Of a stretch of 11,128 bases of DNA, positions 7,433 to 11,128 are shown in pieces; position 1 is the stretch's first letter, and each line of letters opens with the position of its first letter. The DNA lies in assembly GCA_910577415.1 (NCBI GenBank), contig CAJTLK010000061.1, forward strand, positions 1 through 11,128, read 5' to 3'. The stretch is from an uncultured Oscillospiraceae bacterium (GTDB taxonomy: Bacteria; Bacillota; Clostridia; Oscillospirales; Oscillospiraceae). Made by a program: the position numbers and the translations under genes. A model generated the notes under the pieces. The model was not told the DNA's origin and did not search any database. It saw only the letters and a list, made by a program, of their open reading frames with translations.

Positions 7433-7712
7433 ATAGGCTGTCAGGCTCCAAAGCGGCCAGAACAGTCGCTCCACTTCCCTCCGACTCGGCCTGGTCTGCA
7501 AGCCGCTATGCAGCTTTCCGCTCGGCCTCGCTCCAGTCCAGTGTCGCTCCTTGTCCGCTTTTCCGCCCTTCTATAGGCTGTCAGGCTCCAAAGCGGCCAG
7601 AACAGTCGCTCCACTTCCCTCCGACTCGGCCTGGTCTGCAAGCCGCTATGCAGCTTTCCGCTCGGCCTCGCTCCAGTCCAGTGTCGCTCCTTGTCCGCTT
7701 TTCCGCCCTTCT
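7433..7712. repeat. Perfect tandem duplication, 2 x 140 bp, between yvcK and whiA
   Basis: Bases 7433-7572 and 7573-7712 are identical over all 140 positions, head to tail, and account for nearly all of the 305-bp yvcK-whiA gap. The right end of the array overlaps the yvcK stop codon (TAG, 7713-7711 on the - strand); the left end is 27 bp before whiA. Each unit holds three copies of TCGCTCC (7466-7472, 7528-7534 and 7544-7550 in the first copy) and two of CTCGGCCT (7485-7492 and 7521-7528). These flank a central CTGCA-8 nt-TGCAG inverted repeat (7496-7513). Only short unconvincing ORFs cross it, with no family resemblance. It looks like a non-coding intergenic repeat unit that duplicated recently. 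Its role is unknown: it could be a selfish intergenic repeat, a transcript structure or a protein-binding array. Confidence 0.95.
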
Positions 7713-8718
7713 AAAAGATTTTTGTGTCCGCCCGCTCCTCGTAAAGCTCCATCACCGTGCGGCCCAGGACCTCCGGGGAGTGGCGGGCATATTGGGAGGA
7801 GCCGGAGATCATGGGCCGCTCCACCACCTCTACGCCAAGCGCCTCCACCTTCTCCCGGTCCACCCGGATCGGCTCGGCCCCTTCCTCCCAATACCGCTCC
7901 AACAGCTCGGGGGGCACCGGGGCGCAGTTGGCGATGCAGATATCCACCAAGCCGGGGCAGGAGTGGTCCAGCAGGGCGGAAACGTGGTCGGAGAGGGTCA
8001 TTCCCTCGGTCTCCCCGTCCTGGGTCATAATATTGCCGATATAGACCGCCGGGGCCGCGCTTTCCCGAATGGCCCGGGCCACCCCGTCCACCAACAGGTT
8101 GGGAATAACGCTGGTATAGAGGCTGCCGGGGCCTAAGAGAATGAGGTCGGCGTCCCTGAGGGTGTCAAAGATGTCGGGCTGGGCCTTGGGCCGCTCCGGC
8201 TGGAGCCGCACCCGGAGGATACGGCTGTCCTGGGCTTTCTTCTCCGCGGCGATCTTGGACTCCCCCAGCACCGCCGCGCCGTTTTCAAAGGTGGCCTCCA
8301 GCAGCACGTTTTCGGTGGTCACGGGCAAAATGCGCCCGGTAATGGCCAGGACCTGGCTCATCTTGGCCACCGCCTCGTCAAAGCTGCCCGAGATGCCGTT
8401 GAGGGCGGCCAGGAGCAGATTGCCGAAGGACTGGCCCCGGAGCCGCCCCTCAGGGAAGCGGTATTCCAACAGCTGCTCCATCACCGGCTCGGTGTTGGCC
8501 AGGGCCTGCATACAGTTGCGGATGTCTCCCGGCGGGGGCATATTGAGGTCGCTGCGCAGCACACCAGAGCCGCCGCCGTCGTCGGCCACGGTGACGATAG
8601 CGGTAACGTTGCGGGTGTACTGCTTCAGCCCCCGCAGCAGGGCGCTGAGGCCGTGTCCACCGCCGATGGTCACGATCCTGGGGCCGTTCTCCCAGCGGGC
8701 TTTCTTCTTCTCGTCCAT
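7711..8718 (-). CDS. yvcK: YvcK family protein (gluconeogenesis factor, UDP-GlcNAc binding)
   Basis: YvcK has a CofD-like Rossmann fold. In Bacillus and relatives it is needed for growth on gluconeogenic carbon sources and binds UDP-sugars, helping to balance carbon flow into cell-wall precursors. The 335-residue product shows the N-terminal nucleotide-binding loop IGGGHGLSALLRGLK (from residue 18), then ADDGGGSG (45-52), PPPGDIRNC, the glycine-rich FGNLLLAALNGISG, and LLGPGSLYTSVIPNLLV in the second half. Together these are diagnostic of the YvcK/CofD family, and length is typical. The start is taken as ATG 8718, whose first base is the last base of the rapZ TGA (TGATG overlap, translational coupling); GTG 8721, one codon upstream, is the alternative. 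The pairing with rapZ upstream and whiA downstream is the classic arrangement. The TAG stop lies at the edge of the 140-bp tandem repeat, so the gene's end is intact but its downstream region has been altered. Confidence 0.96.
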   Translation of the reverse strand: MDEKKKARWENGPRIVTIGGGHGLSALLRGLKQYTRNVTAIVTVADDGGGSGVLRSDLNMPPPGDIRNCMQALANTEPVMEQLLEYRFPEGRLRGQSFGNLLLAALNGISGSFDEAVAKMSQVLAITGRILPVTTENVLLEATFENGAAVLGESKIAAEKKAQDSRILRVRLQPERPKAQPDIFDTLRDADLILLGPGSLYTSVIPNLLVDGVARAIRESAAPAVYIGNIMTQDGETEGMTLSDHVSALLDHSCPGLVDICIANCAPVPPELLERYWEEGAEPIRVDREKVEALGVEVVERPMISGSSQYARHSPEVLGRTVMELYEERADTKIF

Positions 8719-9578
8719 CACTGCGCCCTCGTCATGTCCCGGTGGTTCTCACTGGCGTTGTAACCCTTCTGGCGAATGAAATCGGCTAAGGCCCGCGTCA
8801 CCGCCACGGACCGATGCTTCCCCCCGGTGCAGCCCACGGCGATGACCAGGGCGGTCTTCCCCTCCTCCACATATTGAGGCAGCAGAAAGGCCACCAATCG
8901 CTGCAGATAGGTCATAAAGTCCTTGCTCTGCTGATAGCTGAAGACAAAGTCAAATACCGGCTTGTCAAGGCCGGTGAGGTTCCGAAGCTCGGCGATATAA
9001 AAGGGATTGGGCATAAACCGCACGTCGAAGACCAGGTCGGCCTCGATGGGGATACCGAATTTGAAGCCGAAGGAGGTGACGCTGACGCTCATGGTGTGCT
9101 CCTCCCCGGCGTCGAAGAGCCGGAGCACCTCCCCCCGGAGCTTGGCGGTGGAGAGGGCGGTGGTGTCGATGATGTAGTCCGCCCTTGTCCGCACCGGCTC
9201 CAGGATGGTCCGCTCCCGGTGGACAGCCTCCTCCAGGGTGCGTCCGTTCTTGGTCAGGGGGTGGAGCCTCCGGGTCTCTTTATAACGTTTGATAATGGTC
9301 TCAGGGCTGGACTCCACATAGAGGATCTTGTGCGCGCAGCCCATGCTCTCCAGCTCCTGAAGGGCGGAAAAAAGACCGTCGAAGGTCTGACCGCCCCGGA
9401 TGTCACAGACGATGGCCACCCTGTCGTTCTGGGCGGGGCCGGCCATGCACAGCTCGGCGAACCTGGGGATGAGAAGGGCGGGCATATTGTCCACCACAAA
9501 ATAGCCGATGTCCTCCAAAAAGCGGCCCGCCGAACTCTTTCCCGCCCCGGAGAGGCCGGAGATGACGATAAATTCCAT
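8718..9578 (-). CDS. rapZ: RapZ/YvcJ nucleotide-binding RNase adapter protein
   Basis: RapZ-family P-loop proteins bind ATP/GTP. In E. coli RapZ senses glucosamine-6-phosphate and steers RNase E to the small RNA GlmZ; in Firmicutes the homologue YvcJ hydrolyses nucleotides, and its RNA role is less clear. The 286-residue product has the Walker A loop GLSGAGKSS (8-16), followed by LEDIGYFVVDNMP, CDIRGG (58-63), the DVRFMPNPFY segment (185-194) and the family's C-terminal motif GCTGGKHRS (249-257). Length matches the family. ATG 9578 has GGGAG 9 nt upstream, located just past the end of murB; the gap between them is 4 bp, so the two are very likely co-transcribed. The TGA overlaps the yvcK start. 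All key motifs are intact. Confidence 0.96.
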   Translation of the reverse strand: MEFIVISGLSGAGKSSAGRFLEDIGYFVVDNMPALLIPRFAELCMAGPAQNDRVAIVCDIRGGQTFDGLFSALQELESMGCAHKILYVESSPETIIKRYKETRRLHPLTKNGRTLEEAVHRERTILEPVRTRADYIIDTTALSTAKLRGEVLRLFDAGEEHTMSVSVTSFGFKFGIPIEADLVFDVRFMPNPFYIAELRNLTGLDKPVFDFVFSYQQSKDFMTYLQRLVAFLLPQYVEEGKTALVIAVGCTGGKHRSVAVTRALADFIRQKGYNASENHRDMTRAQ

Positions 9579-9582
9579 GGCT

Positions 9583-10512
9583 TTACACTCCCAAAGTTTT
9601 GACTTCCGGCTCCAGCCCTATCCCGGTCTGGGCCAGCACCCGCTTTTTGACTTCCTCCATCAGAGCCAGGATATCGGCGCAGGTGGCCCCCCCGGTGTTG
9701 ACGATAAACCCGGCGTGCTTTTCCGAAACCATAGCCCCGCCTATTTTCAAGCCCTTGCAGCCGCAGCGGTCAATGAGCTCGGCGGCGTAGACGGGAGTGC
9801 CGTCAGGCAGAGGGGCTGGCCGCTTGAAGGTACTCCCCGCCGAGGGGTATTCCAAAGGCTGTTTGGCCTTTCGCCGGGCCAGCAGCTCGGCCATTTTGGC
9901 GCGTATGGCGGCGGGATCGCCGGGTTCTAAAAGGAATACTGCCTCTAAGATCAGTCGTCTCCCATCGGAAAAGGCACTGTGACGATAGGAAAAATCACAC
10001 TCCTGATTGGAGACCACTTCCAAACGACCATCACAGCCTATCGCATGTACCTGATGAAGTACCTGGGCGATCTCTCCGCCGTAGGCTCCGGCGTTCATTG
10101 TGACCGCGCCCCCCACGGTGCCGGGGATGCCGGCGGCCCACTCCAAGCCGGTAAGGCCATGCCGCAGCGCGAGATTGGCAGCCTGGGAGAGTAGCATAGC
10201 TCCCCCCACCATCAGTTCGTTGGTATATACCTCTCCTTCACGGTATGTCCCGGCAAGCTTTACGACAAAGCCGCCATACCCGTTATCGGCAACCAACAGA
10301 TTGGAGCCATTGCCCAGGAAGAAAGGCTCCACGTTACAGCGAAAGGCCGTCTCCAGCACCCTTCTGGCCTCCTCCCCTCTGGGCAGGGCCATGAGGGCGG
10401 CGGGGCCGCCTACCTGGAAGGTGGTATGTCTGCTCATGGGTTCGTTTTTCCGCAATTCCAGGCTGGGGCAGACCGCCCTCAGTTCCTTTTCCAATGCCTC
10501 TGTCAGCGTCAT
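9583..10512 (-). CDS. murB: UDP-N-acetylenolpyruvoylglucosamine reductase (MurB)
   Basis: MurB is the cytosolic FAD enzyme that uses NADPH to reduce UDP-GlcNAc-enolpyruvate to UDP-MurNAc, the second committed step of peptidoglycan precursor synthesis. The 309-residue product shows the FAD-binding signature GNGSNLL (67-73) and the pyrophosphate-binding GIPGTVGGAV...NAGAYGGE (128-147). SYRHS (175-179), the proton donor Ser227 in PSAGSTFKRP and Glu303 in LEPEVKTLG are also present. The short form, without the extra domain of E. coli MurB, fits the type II enzymes of Gram-positive bacteria. ATG 10512 has AAGGGGGG 6 nt upstream (10519-10526). It is the first gene of a tight murB-rapZ-yvcK run; placing it with rapZ/yvcK fits a shared role in amino-sugar use for the cell wall. 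A promoter probably lies in the 99-bp gap to recN, but no good -35/-10 pair could be assigned. Confidence 0.97.
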   Translation of the reverse strand: MTLTEALEKELRAVCPSLELRKNEPMSRHTTFQVGGPAALMALPRGEEARRVLETAFRCNVEPFFLGNGSNLLVADNGYGGFVVKLAGTYREGEVYTNELMVGGAMLLSQAANLALRHGLTGLEWAAGIPGTVGGAVTMNAGAYGGEIAQVLHQVHAIGCDGRLEVVSNQECDFSYRHSAFSDGRRLILEAVFLLEPGDPAAIRAKMAELLARRKAKQPLEYPSAGSTFKRPAPLPDGTPVYAAELIDRCGCKGLKIGGAMVSEKHAGFIVNTGGATCADILALMEEVKKRVLAQTGIGLEPEVKTLGV

Positions 10513-10562
10513 GGCGATCCCCCCTTCTGCCAGTGTATGTGTATTCGGCCCTGTTTAGCCAC

Positions 10563-10588
10563 AAAACCGCCACGTGCCATCCCGGCGG
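10563..10588 (-). terminator. Possible terminator after recN
   Basis: On the - strand CCGCC and GGCGG (10584-10588 with 10567-10571) can pair round a 12-nt loop, followed by TTTTG (10566-10562). The stem is short and the T-run only four long, so termination would be partial at best. It lies between recN and murB. Confidence 0.35.
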
Positions 10589-10589
10589 C

Positions 10590-10611
10590 GGACCGCCGTG
10601 GACGGCGGTCC
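10590..10611. repeat. GC-rich palindrome directly after recN stop
   Basis: GGACCGCCGT (10590-10599) and ACGGCGGTCC (10602-10611) form a 10-bp perfect inverted repeat with a 2-nt centre, one base past the recN TAG. On the - strand it reads as TAGGGACCGCCGTCC and onward. Similar TAGGG-plus-palindrome units are, from memory, scattered between genes in many gut Clostridia, so this may be one copy of a dispersed intergenic repeat rather than a dedicated terminator. Confidence 0.55.
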
Positions 10612-11128
10612 CTACAGCGTTTTCTTGTATGCCTCCGCGCTGTCCAGCAGCTCCCCGGCGCTGTCCAGCGCGGCCTGGGTGATGCGCTCTCCCGAGGTCA
10701 GGCGGGCAAGCTCGGTCTGCCGCCGCTCACGGTCCAGCTTCTCCACCGCCGTGTAGGTGCGTCCGCTCCGTTCCCCCTTCTCCACCGAGAAGTGGACGTC
10801 GGCCATGGCGGCGATCTGGGGCAGGTGGGTGACGCAGAGCACCTGCTTGCCCCGTGCCACCTGGGCCAGCTTCTGGGCCACCTTCTGGGCCGCCCGGCCC
10901 GAGACCCCAGTGTCCACCTCGTCAAAGACCAGGGTGTCCACGTCGTCGTTCTCCGCCAGCACGTTTTTCAGGCACAGCATGATCCGGGCCAGCTCGCCGC
11001 CGGAGGCGATCTTGTGGATGGGCTTCAGGTCCTCCCCCACGTTGGCGGACATGAGAAATCGCACCACATCCATACCGTCGGCGTTCAGCCCGTCCGCCCC
11101 CTCCGCCGGGGAAAATTCCACCCGGAAG
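10612..11128 (-). CDS. recN: DNA repair protein RecN, C-terminal part (5' end outside window)
   Basis: The frame runs in from the right edge (…FRVEFSPAEGADG) to TAG 10614-10612 and gives about 171 residues, the last third of a protein usually near 560 long. It holds the C-terminal half of the SMC/ABC-type ATPase head: the signature motif IASGGELARIML, the Walker B/D-loop TLVFDEVDTGVSGRAAQ and the H-loop VLCVTHLPQIAAMADVHF. These are diagnostic of RecN, an early-acting factor that binds broken DNA ends during double-strand break repair. The N-terminal Walker A and the coiled coil are not in view. GTG 11121 is an internal codon. It lies upstream of murB in the same direction but is separated by 99 bp with two palindromes, so it may be a separate transcript. 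In Clostridia recN often follows argR and precedes sporulation genes; having murB as next gene is a local difference. Confidence 0.95.
   Translation of the reverse strand, partial: FRVEFSPAEGADGLNADGMDVVRFLMSANVGEDLKPIHKIASGGELARIMLCLKNVLAENDDVDTLVFDEVDTGVSGRAAQKVAQKLAQVARGKQVLCVTHLPQIAAMADVHFSVEKGERSGRTYTAVEKLDRERRQTELARLTSGERITQAALDSAGELLDSAEAYKKTL

Noticed and set aside
7406..7501. N-terminal extension of WhiA back to 7501
   Set aside because: It would translate part of the duplicated repeat; the perfect AAGGAGG before ATG 7405 and the standard MSFS start argue against it.
7441..7641. 66-codon - strand ORF within the tandem repeat
   Set aside because: It exists only because the repeat unit is duplicated; Arg-rich with no family likeness and no ribosome site.
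7433..7712. CRISPR array
   Set aside because: Two directly adjoining 140-bp identical units without spacers; not a repeat-spacer pattern.
10513..10565. Promoter for murB (TTGTGG with TACACT-like boxes on the - strand)
   Set aside because: The best boxes match poorly and their spacing is about 21 nt, too long for a sigma-A promoter; not enough to annotate.

Overview
The window looks like chromosomal DNA from a GC-rich, Gram-positive, spore-forming gut Clostridium-type bacterium, most likely Oscillospiraceae of the Flavonifractor / Pseudoflavonifractor / Lawsonibacter kind. This rests on the high GC, strong AAGGGAGG-type ribosome binding sites, the Firmicutes cluster murB-rapZ-yvcK-whiA-dnaE, and WhiA with a low-GC-phylum-type DnaE. 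The genus is an inference.

Left end (1-1340, + strand). The 3' end of a large serine recombinase gene enters from the left edge and stops at 499. A compact GC-rich inverted repeat follows. About 40 bp after the recombinase stop, a second reading frame is already in the middle of a cysteine-rich protein. It is clearly coding well upstream of its first possible start codon (GTG 635) and has no start of its own. The simplest reading is that a recombinase-bearing integrative element lying to the left is inserted in this gene, and that the junction sits at about 500-550. A strong bidirectional terminator at 1308-1340 separates this block from the convergent genes to the right.

Main block (1342-11128, all - strand). 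In transcription order, right to left, it holds: recN (3' part only, cut by the window edge), murB, rapZ, yvcK, whiA, dnaE and cls. murB-rapZ-yvcK are tightly packed (4-nt gap, then a TGATG stop/start overlap). They join cell-wall precursor synthesis (MurB) to the RapZ/YvcK pair, which ties amino-sugar and central carbon metabolism to envelope synthesis, and to WhiA, a regulator linked to division, chromosome segregation and sporulation. The replicative polymerase DnaE follows whiA after 57 bp. A membrane cardiolipin synthase comes last, after an 84-bp gap.

The most unusual non-coding structure is a perfect head-to-tail 140-bp duplication (7433-7712) between yvcK and whiA. Its first base pairs on the - strand include the yvcK stop codon. 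Each unit has internal heptamer repeats arranged round a small central inverted repeat. No tRNA, rRNA, CRISPR array or riboswitch was recognised.

The two observations most worth following are the split cysteine-rich gene next to the recombinase, and the 140-bp tandem repeat inside an otherwise conserved cluster.
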